From assembly GCF_030817055.1 (NCBI RefSeq), contig NZ_JAUSYV010000001.1:3930001-3994000 (forward strand): a stretch of DNA of 64,000 nucleotides, in the 5' to 3' direction. The translations under genes were made by a program, and so were the position numbers. The stretch comes from Bacillus sp. V2I10 (GTDB lineage Bacteria > Bacillota > Bacilli > Bacillales > Bacillaceae). Below, one piece after another: positions 44,677 through 52,904 of the stretch. The notes beneath the pieces are model-generated. The model saw only the letters and a list, made by a program, of their open reading frames with translations, made no database searches and was not told the DNA's origin. Every line of letters starts with the position of its first letter. Within the stretch, counting starts at the first letter, position 1.

Positions 44677-44714
44677 AAAAATGCCCAAATCCAGCTGGAA
44701 ATGGGCATTTTTTA
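44677..44714. terminator. Terminator after kynA
   Basis: AAAAAATGCCCAAATCC and GGAAATGGGCATTTTTT flank an AGCT centre. The stem can work on both strands and follows the kynA stop by 15 bases. Confidence 0.88.
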
Positions 44715-44728
44715 ATCATTTTCAACCT

Positions 44729-45559
44729 TTACAGCTTCGTCCGTATATCCCAAAGCTCCGGAAAGAATCGGTGGTCAAGGACTTTCTTTAAATAGGTGAC
44801 TCCGGAAGATCCGCCTGTTCCTTTTTTGAAGCCAATAATGCGTTCTACTGTTTTCATATGCCTGAAGCGCCATTGCTGCAGCCAGTCTTCGATATCAATC
44901 AGTTTTTCAGCAAGTTCGTATAAGTCCCAGTACGCCTCTGGGCTGCGGTACACCTCAAGCCAGGCAGACTCAACCGCAGGATCACCTTTGTAAGTTACGG
45001 TTACATCCCTGTTCAGTGTTTCATCAGAAATAGACAGGCCTGCTGCTGAAAGTGCTTTTATGGAAACGTCATAGATGCTTGGTTTATGGAGAGCTTCAGT
45101 CAGCTTGCAGTGCAGGTCTGGATCTTTTTTATAAATTTCCAGGACATGTGTGGTTTTGTACCCCAATGCAAATTCAATCATCCGGTATTGATAAGACTGG
45201 AAGCCTGATGCCTGTCCAAGCTTGTCGCGGAACTGGACGTATTCAGATGGTGTTAAAGTTGAAAGAACGTCCCAGGCTTCAATGATTTGGGATTGAATTT
45301 TTGATACGCGCGCAAGCATTTTAAAAGCCATAGACAATTCCCCTTTTTCAATGGCTTCGATGCTTGCGTTCAATTCATGAAGGATCAGCTTCATCCACAG
45401 CTCACTTACTTGATGGATGATAATAAACAGCATTTCATCATGATGGCCGGATAACCGGTTCTGGCTGCTCAGCAGCGGCCCTAAATGAAGATACTCCCCA
45501 TATGTCATCCGATGGATAAAATCGGTGTGAATCCCCTTTTCGTCTTTTGGATCTTTCAT
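44729..45559 (-). CDS. kynA: Tryptophan 2,3-dioxygenase
   Basis: The product is 276 residues long, a haem enzyme opening the indole ring to N-formylkynurenine. Substrate His is in HHDEMLFIIIHQVSELWMKL, the haem-ligand His in QQWRFRHMKTVERIIG, and KGTGGSSGVTYL forms the flexible active-site loop. All are intact. The usual partners (kynB, kynU) are not adjacent. Its ribosome site AAGGGGAG lies inside an invertible hairpin system, and a 35-codon ORF precedes it (see those entries). Confidence 0.94.
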   Translation of the reverse strand: MKDPKDEKGIHTDFIHRMTYGEYLHLGPLLSSQNRLSGHHDEMLFIIIHQVSELWMKLILHELNASIEAIEKGELSMAFKMLARVSKIQSQIIEAWDVLSTLTPSEYVQFRDKLGQASGFQSYQYRMIEFALGYKTTHVLEIYKKDPDLHCKLTEALHKPSIYDVSIKALSAAGLSISDETLNRDVTVTYKGDPAVESAWLEVYRSPEAYWDLYELAEKLIDIEDWLQQWRFRHMKTVERIIGFKKGTGGSSGVTYLKKVLDHRFFPELWDIRTKL

Positions 45560-45561
45560 TT

Positions 45562-45618
45562 GAACTCCCCTTTTTCAAAATAAAGGAGTTCAAGCTATTG
45601 CTTTAACTCCTTTATTTT
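45562..45618 (-). promoter_or_regulatory. Competing hairpins in the kynA leader
   Basis: On the minus strand three segments follow each other: AAAATAAAGGAGTT (45618-45605), AACTCCTTTATTTT (45590-45577) and AAAAAGGGGAGTTC (45575-45562). The middle one can pair with the first over 14 bp (terminator-like, ending in TTTATTTT) or with the third over GAACTCC/GGAGTTC, which would cover the kynA ribosome site. The two pairings exclude each other. Confidence 0.6.
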
Positions 45619-45719
45619 TTGGTCAAAATCGTCTTTTTCTGATCCGCAGAAATGACATTCATTTTTTGAAATAAATCAGCATAGAATGCGAGTTTATTCG
45701 GACGTTTCCACATTCCCAT
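45612..45719 (-). CDS. 35-codon ORF in the kynA leader
   Basis: The ORF encodes a basic 35-residue peptide starting MGMWKRPNKLAFYADLF. AAGGGTGAG lies five bases before the ATG. It ends at a TAA inside the first hairpin arm, 53 bases before kynA. One Trp codon is present at position 4. It may be a true small protein or a leader peptide whose translation steers the hairpins. I know no homologue. Confidence 0.55.
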   Translation of the reverse strand: MGMWKRPNKLAFYADLFQKMNVISADQKKTILTKK

Positions 45720-45801
45720 CGTACTCACCCTTTTTGCACTGAGGCAACTTTTTTAACTATACTAAATAATATGTCGCGCGGGTAATTATGTGACAAGCAA
45801 A

Positions 45802-46296
45802 TTATTCTTGGTAAGAAATTTTTTCAAGATCAAGAAGGACTGCCTTTAGATCTGTTTTTGTGCCTGCATAGCCTGTCAGCATTCCTTTAGCTCCAATCAC
45901 GCGGTGACATGGGATGAAAATTGGCAGCGAATTTTTCTTATTTGCCTGTCCGACTGCACGGACTGCTTTTGGTTTGCCGATTTTGACGGCGATATCGAGG
46001 TACGTACGGGACTCTCCATAAGGAATCTCTGAAAGTGCAGACCACACCTGTTCTTGAAAAGCTGTTCCTGCCTGATTGAAAGGCAGCTGAAAAGAAGTTC
46101 TTTTGCCTTCGAAATAGTCCGTTAATTGTTTTTTTGCATTCTTTAATAAAAGATGATCATCTGCTTGCTGCATCGGGTGATTCAGCACATAATCTTCGAA
46201 TTGTTCCTCTGTGAGAAACAGCCTTGTAATGAAGTGATCATCTGCAGAAATGATCACCTTGCCAATAGGTGTGTCAACTGCTGTATATGAGTGCAT
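45802..46296 (-). CDS. ogt: Methylated-DNA--protein-cysteine methyltransferase Ogt
   Basis: The product is 164 residues long, a suicide repair protein that takes alkyl groups from O6-alkylguanine. The active Cys is in IFIPCHRVIG, with the helix-turn-helix block TYLDIAVKIGKPKAVRAVGQA before it. The ATG at 46296 has AAAGGAAG upstream. The GTG at 46311 overlaps that site and the kinE end. The order kinE-ogt next to the mtn genes is as in B. subtilis. Confidence 0.93.
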   Translation of the reverse strand: MHSYTAVDTPIGKVIISADDHFITRLFLTEEQFEDYVLNHPMQQADDHLLLKNAKKQLTDYFEGKRTSFQLPFNQAGTAFQEQVWSALSEIPYGESRTYLDIAVKIGKPKAVRAVGQANKKNSLPIFIPCHRVIGAKGMLTGYAGTKTDLKAVLLDLEKISYQE

Positions 46297-46307
46297 AAGG
46301 CTTCCTT

Positions 46308-48494
46308 TCACATGTTTTGTTTGATAGGCAGCGTGATATGAAACGCCGTCCCATTTCCAACTTTGCTTTCAACCTTCACTTTGCCGCAGTGCTCTTCAAT
46401 AATTTTATAGCTGACCATTAAACCAAGCCCAGTCCCTCTGTCTTTTGTAGTATAGAACGGTTCCCCAAGCCTCTTGATTTTATCTTCAGGAATGCCGGAT
46501 CCTTCATCGATAATAGAGATTTTAAGTTCTTTTTCATTTTTCATCATGATATCTACTTGAATGGTGCCTCCGCTTGGCATGACTTCAATCGCATTTTTCA
46601 AAATATTAATAAATACTTGTTTTAGCTGGTTTGGCTCACAATAAACAAGCGGAACAGAACCATTATGGTTCAATTGAATCTGGACATTTACCAGGATGGC
46701 CTGTGCATTAAGGAGCTCAATCGTTTCCTTCATGATGGTGACCACATCTTTTTCCTGATAGGAAATCGCCTGGGGCTTGGCCAGAATCAGGAATTCAGTA
46801 ATAATAGATTCAATTCTGCTCAGTTCAGATGTAATGACATTGAAGTACATTGAGAAATCTTCTTTGACATTCGCTTCAAGGAGCTGAATAAAACCCTTTA
46901 GAGCAGTCATTGGATTGCGGATTTCATGCGCAATGCCCGCTGCGAGCTCCCCGACTACACTCAGTGTGTCTGATTTGCGCAAACGTTCTTCCAGTTCTTT
47001 TTTTTCCGTGATATCGCGGAAGATAGCCAGGTTCATGTTTTCAATAATATTCCGCTTTAATGAAAACTCCAGGATTTTTTCTTTATTATTTTGAAGCTTA
47101 AACGGGATTTCTTCTGTCGTTTCATCAAGAAAATACATCGAATTCCCTTCTATTTTTTCGTAAGAAATCAGCTCGTGCAGGTTATATTTGTGAATTTGGT
47201 CAAGCGGAATTTCAAGGATATGGCTTGCCGTCGGATTCGCATCGATAATCGTGTAGCTGTCATCAATCAGCACAATGCCGTCCATTGCCCCGTTAAAAAT
47301 CTTCCTGAACTTCTGCTCGCTTTCGCGAAGCTCTTTTTCCATGCGTTTACGGTCGCTTACATTCCTCAGAATAGTTAAATGATGTCCATCTGTCACGTCC
47401 ATTTTTGATGTGAATTCAAGCTGTTTGCATTGGCCGTTTGGCATGTAAAACAATAATTCCTCCCGGATGGCGCCTTTTCGTAAATATTCTTTTTTTACAG
47501 CTCTGAACTTCAGATCGCTTAAGTCTATAAAGTCATAAATACTGCTGCTGATTAAATTCCCCATGGACAATTCAAAAGTTCGGCAGGCTGACTGATTGGC
47601 ACTGATGATTCTGCCGTCATTGTTCCAGATGATAATGGCATCGATTGCATTCTCAAAAATCTCCCTGAAGCGTTCCTCACTTTTAAAGAGCTTCATTTCC
47701 ATATTCCGTTTATCGGTAATATCTCTCATAATCGCCATATTGAATCCGCTCAGCACATTTGATGTTGAGGTGAATTCAAATACTTTTTTTCTTCCCGACT
47801 GAAGGAGAACAGGCATTTCCCCTTTAGCCCGGCCGCCTTCATTAAGGATCGACCATAGCTTATCGAGTTTAAATTGATTTTCCCCCTCAATAAAATCATC
47901 CAGCTTAAACGAACTCAGCTTGCTTTTATCGATTTCAAAGTTTGAACAAAATGATCCGTTGGCATCAATAAACTGGCCGCTGCCATCAAAAATGACGATT
48001 CCGTCAACAGCCCTGTGAAAAAGATCTTTAAAGAGCTGCTCATTAATCGTTCGTTCCCGCTCAAGCATTTTGTTTGAGGAAATATCGCGCATTAATGCTA
48101 AATGCTTTGTTCCGAGTGCGTTTTTCTGAATGGAAATTTCGATGAATTTCACTTGTCCATTGTCGAGCTTGATAATCAGTTCATCTGATGTCTGATCATG
48201 ATCCCTCAGTTCTTCCACTTGTTTATGGAGCTGCTGATGAGGAACAAGAGATAAAAAATCACACATTTTCCGCTTCTGCATTTCTTTTTTTGTCAACTGA
48301 AAAAGATGACAGGCTGATTTGTTGCAATCTATAAAATGAAATGTCTCATCAATAATGATGATTGCTTCCATTGCGCTTTCAAAGACTATTTCATGTTGAC
48401 GGCTGTTTTCCAGAAGGCGTTTGTTTTCCATTTCCAGCAACCTGATCCGCTCCTGCAAAGATGTTATTTCACATTTATTAATAACTTGGCTCAT
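46308..48494 (-). CDS. kinE: PAS-domain sporulation histidine kinase KinE
   Basis: The product is about 728 residues long and soluble, with no membrane helix. It begins with a coiled coil, then four PAS domains (starting near HEIVFESAMEAIIII, LFHRAVDGIVIFD, IFENAIDAIIIWN and IFNGAMDGIVLID), HisKA with GIAHEIRNPMTALKGF and an ATPase domain (NILKNAIEVM, DEGSGIPEDK, GTGLGLMV). The size agrees with B. subtilis KinE (738), a phosphorelay kinase, and the neighbours are the same. Start at 48494 follows AAGGAG. A start 54 bases earlier lacks a ribosome site. Confidence 0.87.
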   Translation of the reverse strand: MSQVINKCEITSLQERIRLLEMENKRLLENSRQHEIVFESAMEAIIIIDETFHFIDCNKSACHLFQLTKKEMQKRKMCDFLSLVPHQQLHKQVEELRDHDQTSDELIIKLDNGQVKFIEISIQKNALGTKHLALMRDISSNKMLERERTINEQLFKDLFHRAVDGIVIFDGSGQFIDANGSFCSNFEIDKSKLSSFKLDDFIEGENQFKLDKLWSILNEGGRAKGEMPVLLQSGRKKVFEFTSTSNVLSGFNMAIMRDITDKRNMEMKLFKSEERFREIFENAIDAIIIWNNDGRIISANQSACRTFELSMGNLISSSIYDFIDLSDLKFRAVKKEYLRKGAIREELLFYMPNGQCKQLEFTSKMDVTDGHHLTILRNVSDRKRMEKELRESEQKFRKIFNGAMDGIVLIDDSYTIIDANPTASHILEIPLDQIHKYNLHELISYEKIEGNSMYFLDETTEEIPFKLQNNKEKILEFSLKRNIIENMNLAIFRDITEKKELEERLRKSDTLSVVGELAAGIAHEIRNPMTALKGFIQLLEANVKEDFSMYFNVITSELSRIESIITEFLILAKPQAISYQEKDVVTIMKETIELLNAQAILVNVQIQLNHNGSVPLVYCEPNQLKQVFINILKNAIEVMPSGGTIQVDIMMKNEKELKISIIDEGSGIPEDKIKRLGEPFYTTKDRGTGLGLMVSYKIIEEHCGKVKVESKVGNGTAFHITLPIKQNM

Positions 48495-48651
48495 GCTTTT
48501 TTCGCTCCTTGCCGCCGGGCAAAATTTCCTCCTTTTTAAATTCAACATGAAAATGAATTGTCCTTCATCGTTTTCGATTTAGTGACATTTTTACTCCTAA
48601 GGACCTACACAAATAGAACGGTTTAGACAAAAAATGCAAATATTTTAACAT

Positions 48652-48702
48652 TTTACATAATCCTTACATGTTCTTTACAATCCTATTAAAATTGCTTATA
48701 TT
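48652..48702 (+). promoter_or_regulatory. Pho-box-like promoter before the acyltransferase gene
   Basis: TTTACA (48652), CTTACA (48663), TTTACA (48674) and the weaker ATTAAA (48685) repeat at exactly 11-base steps, as PhoP sites TT(A/T/C)A(C/T)A do, followed by TATATT (48697-48702) as a possible -10 box. Confidence 0.55.
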
Positions 48703-48816
48703 CCATTTAGTCTGTTTTAAACTCTTTATTAGATGGGTAAAAGGGTAAATGAGATAGCTTGTGGGGGAAACGAAACTCGGAAGCCTCTTATGACTTCTGT
48801 GAAAATGGGTGATTGT

Positions 48817-49836
48817 ATGAAAAATCGTGAAAGCTACTTCGATAATGCGAAGTTTATTCTGATCATACTTGTAGTGTTTGGTCATGTCATTCGCTCGTTT
48901 ATCGATGATAATGAATTTATGCTGAATGTATATAAATTTGTCTATACTTTTCATATGCCGGCCTTTATCTTAATTTCTGGTTTTTTTGCCAAAGGATATA
49001 ACAAAAAGGGCTATGTGCAGAAAATCTTTAAAAAGCTGATCATTCCTTATTTAATTTTCCAGGGAATTTATTCAGTGTATTACTTCTTAGTGGAATCGGG
49101 AAATACGCTTGCAGTTGACCCATTAGATCCTCATTGGTCATTGTGGTTCCTGATGAGTTTGTTCTTTTGGAATCTGTTCTTATTCGCCTATACAAAGCTC
49201 GATAAGAGACTTGCGATGCTGATTGCGATCGGTCTCGGCATAGCAATCGGCTATATTGACTCAGCAAGCAATTATTTAAGTATATCAAGAACATTTGTGT
49301 TCTTCCCGCTATTTTTAGCAGGATTCTACCTGAATAAGTCACATTTCAGGAAATTAACAGCCGCAAGGGTTCGTTTAGCATCTATTGCATTATTGCTTGT
49401 TACGTTTATTGTCTATTTCTATCTCGACTTTGATTACGAATGGCTGTTTGGCTCTAAGCCATATTCGGCTTTCGGTGATGTTGACGCCGCAAATGCATTC
49501 ATTCGTTTAGGGTTTTACAGTTTGACGTTTGTTCTTTCTTTTAGCTTCCTGTCCCTGATACCGAAGAGAAACTTTTTCTTCACTCAGTGGGGAACAAGAA
49601 CATTCTATGTCTATTTGCTGCACGGCTTCATTGTCAGATCGTTTAGAAATAGCGAAGCTCTCGAGTGGCTAAAGGATTATCAGAGCATCACGCTGATTAT
49701 TCTCTTGTCGATTCTGTTAACGTTTATCTTATCAACAAACTTTGTCAAAACTGTGACCCAGCCGATCATTGAGCTGAAAGCAACAAACTTGAGGAAATAC
49801 TTTAAGAACAGAGAAGAGAAGGTTCAATACCCCTAG
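48817..49836 (+). CDS. Acyltransferase-3 family membrane protein (YkrP-like)
   Basis: The product is 339 residues long with ten predicted helices. The N-terminus YFDNAKFILIILVVFGHVIRSF has the catalytic His of acyltransferase-3 proteins, which O-acetylate cell-wall or other extracellular sugars. B. subtilis ykrP lies next to kinE in the same way. The start at 48817 has GGGTGAT upstream. A longer frame from 48733 is less likely. The promoter carries Pho-box-like repeats. Confidence 0.85.
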   Translation: MKNRESYFDNAKFILIILVVFGHVIRSFIDDNEFMLNVYKFVYTFHMPAFILISGFFAKGYNKKGYVQKIFKKLIIPYLIFQGIYSVYYFLVESGNTLAVDPLDPHWSLWFLMSLFFWNLFLFAYTKLDKRLAMLIAIGLGIAIGYIDSASNYLSISRTFVFFPLFLAGFYLNKSHFRKLTAARVRLASIALLLVTFIVYFYLDFDYEWLFGSKPYSAFGDVDAANAFIRLGFYSLTFVLSFSFLSLIPKRNFFFTQWGTRTFYVYLLHGFIVRSFRNSEALEWLKDYQSITLIILLSILLTFILSTNFVKTVTQPIIELKATNLRKYFKNREEKVQYP

Positions 49837-49917
49837 AAAAGAGCGCAGTCAGACAGATTAGGCGCCGCATTTAAAGAGTTGAAGCCGGACATCGCTGCGA
49901 AAAAATCTTAGCCAGCG

Positions 49918-49951
49918 AAAAACCATCACCTGAACCAGGTGATGGTTTTTC
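49918..49951 (+). terminator. Terminator after the acyltransferase gene
   Basis: AAAAACCATCACCTG and CAGGTGATGGTTTTT form a near-perfect stem around AACC. Confidence 0.88.
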
Positions 49952-50033
49952 CATGTTTTTAACCTTCTTTTTTTATGGGTAAAATATGATAGAATAGATT
50001 GATTCAAAAATTAAGGTAGAAGTGGTGTTTTAA

Positions 50034-51800
50034 ATGAAAGTTGTACTGAGTACATTAAATGCAAAATATATCCATACAAGTCTTGCCCTCCGTTGTTTAA
50101 AAGCACATGCACAGCCTGAATTCGATGTGACGCTTGCTGAGTATACGATTAAAGATCCTGCGATGAATGTCGTAACAGATCTTTTCCGCATGCAGCCTGA
50201 TGTCGTCGGTTTCAGCTGCTATATATGGAACATAGAAGAAACAATCAAGATTATTAAAATGATGAAAAAAATAAATCCATCGCTCATCATTCTTCTTGGC
50301 GGCCCGGAAGTAACGTACGATACAAGAGAATGGATGGAACAAATTCCAGAGGTTGACCATATCGTCATTGGTGAAGGAGAAGAAACGTTTAAACAGTTCC
50401 TTCAGGAGCTTCAGGCAGAAAAAAACTTCAAAAACGTGAGCGGAATTGCCTATAGAGAGAACGGCGGCATTATCATTAATCCGCAGCGAAATAAAATTAA
50501 TCTTGCAGAACTGACTTCTCCTTTCCGTTTCAAAGAAGATATTCCTCACCTCTCAAAGCGCGTTACTTATATTGAAACGAGCAGAGGCTGTCCGTTCAGC
50601 TGTCAATTCTGTCTTTCATCGATAGAAGTAGGAGTCCGTTATTTTGATCGCGAAAAAGTAAAAGATGATATTCGCTACTTGATGAAAAACGGAGCTAAAA
50701 CGATTAAATTTGTGGATCGCACGTTTAATATCAGCAGAAGCTACGCGATGGAAATGTTCCAATTTTTAATTGATGAGCACCTGCCCGGAACAGTGTTTCA
50801 GTTTGAAATTACCGCGGACATCATGCGTCCTGAGGTCATTCAATTTTTAAATGATAACGCACCTAAAGGCTTGTTCCGTTTTGAAATCGGTGTTCAGTCT
50901 ACAAATGATGCGACAAATGATCTTGTTATGAGACGCCAGAATTTCAGCAAGCTGACACGTACGGTCACAATGGTGAAAGAAGGCGGAAAAATTGACCAGC
51001 ATCTTGATTTAATTGCAGGTCTTCCCGAGGAAGATTATACTTCTTTCCGCAAGACCTTTAATGACGTCTTTGAAATGCGTCCTGAAGAAATGCAGCTTGG
51101 TTTCCTGAAAATGCTGAGGGGAACTGGTTTGCGCCTGCGAGCTGCCGATCATGATTACGTCTATATGGATCACTCTCCATATGAGATTTTGAAAAACAAT
51201 GTGCTGCCGTTTGAGGACATTGTGAAGATTAAGCAGGTTGAGGATGTATTAGAGAAGTATTGGAACGACCATCGTATGGATGCAACGATTGAATATTTAA
51301 TTAAAGATGTCTTTGATACACCGTTTGACTTCTTCCAGGCATTTGGAACGTATTGGGACGAACAGGGCTGGGTCCGCATCGGGCATCAGCTTGAAGACTT
51401 ATTTAAACGCCTTTTCACCTTCCTGTCCTCTCATTATAAAGAGCAGGCAGCTATAGCAGAAGGCTTTATGAAGTTTGATTACCTGTCTTCTCAAAAGCAT
51501 AAACCGCGCAAGCCATGGTGGGATGATATGCTGTCAAAAACAGAAAGAAGCAAGCTTTATCAAACCATTCTCTCTAATCCAGGTATACTTGGTAAAGAGT
51601 TTGAAAAGAAAGCATTTGCTGAAAAAGATTTATACAAGCACACTGTCCTTGATAAAGTGCCGTTCCAGCTGGATACCTACTTAAAAACAGGTGAGCTGAT
51701 CATGGGAGAGAGCATTGTGCTTGTGCACTATGATCCAATTACGCTTATTACAACACCGTATGCAGTTACTGAGCGAGTGCTTGAAGATAAGGTAAGTTAA
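50034..51800 (+). CDS. B12-binding radical SAM protein, DUF4080
   Basis: The product is 588 residues long. An N-terminal cobalamin-binding domain (about 1-140, with IILLGGPEVT) is followed by a radical SAM core whose cluster motif is GCPFSCQFC near residues 187-195, and a C-terminal DUF4080 domain from about 380. These proteins are probably methyl- or ring-modifying enzymes whose substrates are not known. The gene stands alone with its own terminator. Confidence 0.9.
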   Translation: MKVVLSTLNAKYIHTSLALRCLKAHAQPEFDVTLAEYTIKDPAMNVVTDLFRMQPDVVGFSCYIWNIEETIKIIKMMKKINPSLIILLGGPEVTYDTREWMEQIPEVDHIVIGEGEETFKQFLQELQAEKNFKNVSGIAYRENGGIIINPQRNKINLAELTSPFRFKEDIPHLSKRVTYIETSRGCPFSCQFCLSSIEVGVRYFDREKVKDDIRYLMKNGAKTIKFVDRTFNISRSYAMEMFQFLIDEHLPGTVFQFEITADIMRPEVIQFLNDNAPKGLFRFEIGVQSTNDATNDLVMRRQNFSKLTRTVTMVKEGGKIDQHLDLIAGLPEEDYTSFRKTFNDVFEMRPEEMQLGFLKMLRGTGLRLRAADHDYVYMDHSPYEILKNNVLPFEDIVKIKQVEDVLEKYWNDHRMDATIEYLIKDVFDTPFDFFQAFGTYWDEQGWVRIGHQLEDLFKRLFTFLSSHYKEQAAIAEGFMKFDYLSSQKHKPRKPWWDDMLSKTERSKLYQTILSNPGILGKEFEKKAFAEKDLYKHTVLDKVPFQLDTYLKTGELIMGESIVLVHYDPITLITTPYAVTERVLEDKVS

Positions 51801-51805
51801 AAAGG

Positions 51806-51848
51806 AAAGCGAAAAGCGAGAGACTTAACACTCTCGCTTTTCGCTTTT
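51806..51848. terminator. Terminator after the radical SAM gene
   Basis: AAAGCGAAAAGCGAGAG and CTCTCGCTTTTCGCTTT pair over 17 bp with an eight-base loop, then T-rich sequence. It overlaps the end of the convergent small gene. Confidence 0.9.
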
Positions 51849-52004
51849 TTTAGATTTCTTCGCTTTTTTCTCCGCAAAAGCATCGATAAATTTGGCAGAA
51901 TTGTAATCGCCCATTTCCGTTCCAAACTCTTCTTCAAGAAGACTTGGTTCCATCGGCTTTTTATGCTGCTCGCTTTCACCGCTTTTGTGTGTTTTTTTTG
52001 TCAT
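51825..52004 (-). CDS. Small charged protein, 59 aa, unknown
   Basis: The product is 59 residues long, Lys/Glu-rich, starting MTKKTHKSGESEQHKKPMEP and ending in a Lys-rich tail. The middle (LLEEEFGTEMGDYNSAKFID) is the least biased part. Its ATG overlaps the stop of the preceding small gene (ATGA), which suggests coupled translation. The 3' end lies inside the terminator stem. I do not recognise the family. Composition recalls small spore-associated proteins. Confidence 0.65.
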   Translation of the reverse strand: MTKKTHKSGESEQHKKPMEPSLLEEEFGTEMGDYNSAKFIDAFAEKKAKKSKKSEKREC

Positions 52005-52177
52005 GAGAAAGATCCTCCAGAACGCCCTTTGCTTCCATTTTTGCTGTTTCGGTTAGCGCCTTTTGCCGGATTTTCCTGACTGTATGCAGCCTCGCTTGAG
52101 AATTCGGTATCAGGCAGGCTTTCTTTCGGAGTAAAATTGTTTTTAAGCGCTTGATCTCTTGCAGTTTTTCTTTTCAT
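52001..52177 (-). CDS. Small basic protein, 58 aa, unknown
   Basis: The product is 58 residues long, Asn/Ser/Lys-rich and apparently disordered, with GANRNSKNGSKGRSGGSF at the end. GAGGGGG lies eight bases before the ATG at 52177. It forms a two-gene unit with the next gene by a four-base overlap. Its make-up recalls minor small acid-soluble spore proteins, but I cannot match a known one. Confidence 0.65.
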   Translation of the reverse strand: MKRKTARDQALKNNFTPKESLPDTEFSSEAAYSQENPAKGANRNSKNGSKGRSGGSFS

Positions 52178-52262
52178 GAAAATCCCCCTCATCAGATGTG
52201 TGAGAATTCCTCACTGTTTTTAGTGTGAGTCATTCTCTTCATCTTATGAGAGGGAAAACGAG

Positions 52263-52400
52263 TCAATTGTGCTCTTGTTTGTGCTGATAAGCAATGAGAA
52301 CGATCTCTTCGCCTGTTTCGGCGCGCAGCTCATTCTCCATTTTCTTCACTTTTTCCAAGTATTCATCCTGAAGCATTGCTACTGGAAATTCCTGATTCAT
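52263..52400 (-). CDS. Small protein, 45 aa, unknown
   Basis: The product is 45 residues long, starting MNQEFPVAMLQDEYLEKVKK and mainly helical, with a hydrophobic end (IVLIAYQHKQEHN). AAAGGAGTGATC gives a strong ribosome site at the right distance. It is divergent from the DUF3905 gene. No family is recognised. Confidence 0.65.
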   Translation of the reverse strand: MNQEFPVAMLQDEYLEKVKKMENELRAETGEEIVLIAYQHKQEHN

Positions 52401-52495
52401 GCTGATCACTCCTTTTTAATAGGATAACCAATTCCTGATCTAATCTTTCATATCAGTCCGCATATAAGAACATACTAAAAATGGAGGTGAACAGG

Positions 52496-52831
52496 ATGAG
52501 CAAAAAAGATGAGTATTCATTAGATGAAACGCTTCCCCATCAGGCAAGCGCCCCATCGTGGAAAGGCACAGGTATCAGCATGCAAAAGCCATTCATAAAT
52601 GAACATGGCATCGTAATTGGAGACAGTTTTTATGATTCCAAACAATCCCCCTTGAATCAGTGGAGTGATGAGGTCGATCCTGATATCATGTCGGGCGATC
52701 AATGGGTGCATCCTACAAATGACATCGGCTGGAATTCGAGTGAGAACCGTGAGCTGATTGAAAGCAAAAAAAAGCCCGGGGGCTTCCCATTTACGCATCC
52801 TGATAAAGATGCAGGATATGGACAGGATTAG
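52496..52831 (+). CDS. DUF3905-like protein
   Basis: The product is 111 residues long, hydrophilic, with the conserved-looking stretch NEHGIVIGDSFYDSKQSPL and WVHPTNDIGWNSSENRELIE. This agrees with my memory of the DUF3905 family of Bacillus, for which no function is known. GGAGGTG lies eight bases before the ATG at 52496. Confidence 0.65.
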   Translation: MSKKDEYSLDETLPHQASAPSWKGTGISMQKPFINEHGIVIGDSFYDSKQSPLNQWSDEVDPDIMSGDQWVHPTNDIGWNSSENRELIESKKKPGGFPFTHPDKDAGYGQD

Positions 52832-52854
52832 CTTATGTATCGGATCATTCACAA

Positions 52855-52887
52855 TTTTTCCCCAAAACCATTCGAATTGGGGAAAAA
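52855..52887. terminator. Bidirectional terminator
   Basis: TTTTTCCCCAA and TTGGGGAAAAA flank an 11-base loop between the convergent DUF3905 and coat-like genes. Confidence 0.85.
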
Positions 52888-52904
52888 TATGCTCTCTAGA
52901 AGCT

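Noticed and set aside
44451..44708. 85-codon minus-strand frame rich in PIRK-type repeats
   Set aside because: It lies wholly in the tandem repeat array, has no ribosome site, and its repeats simply mirror the DNA repeat.
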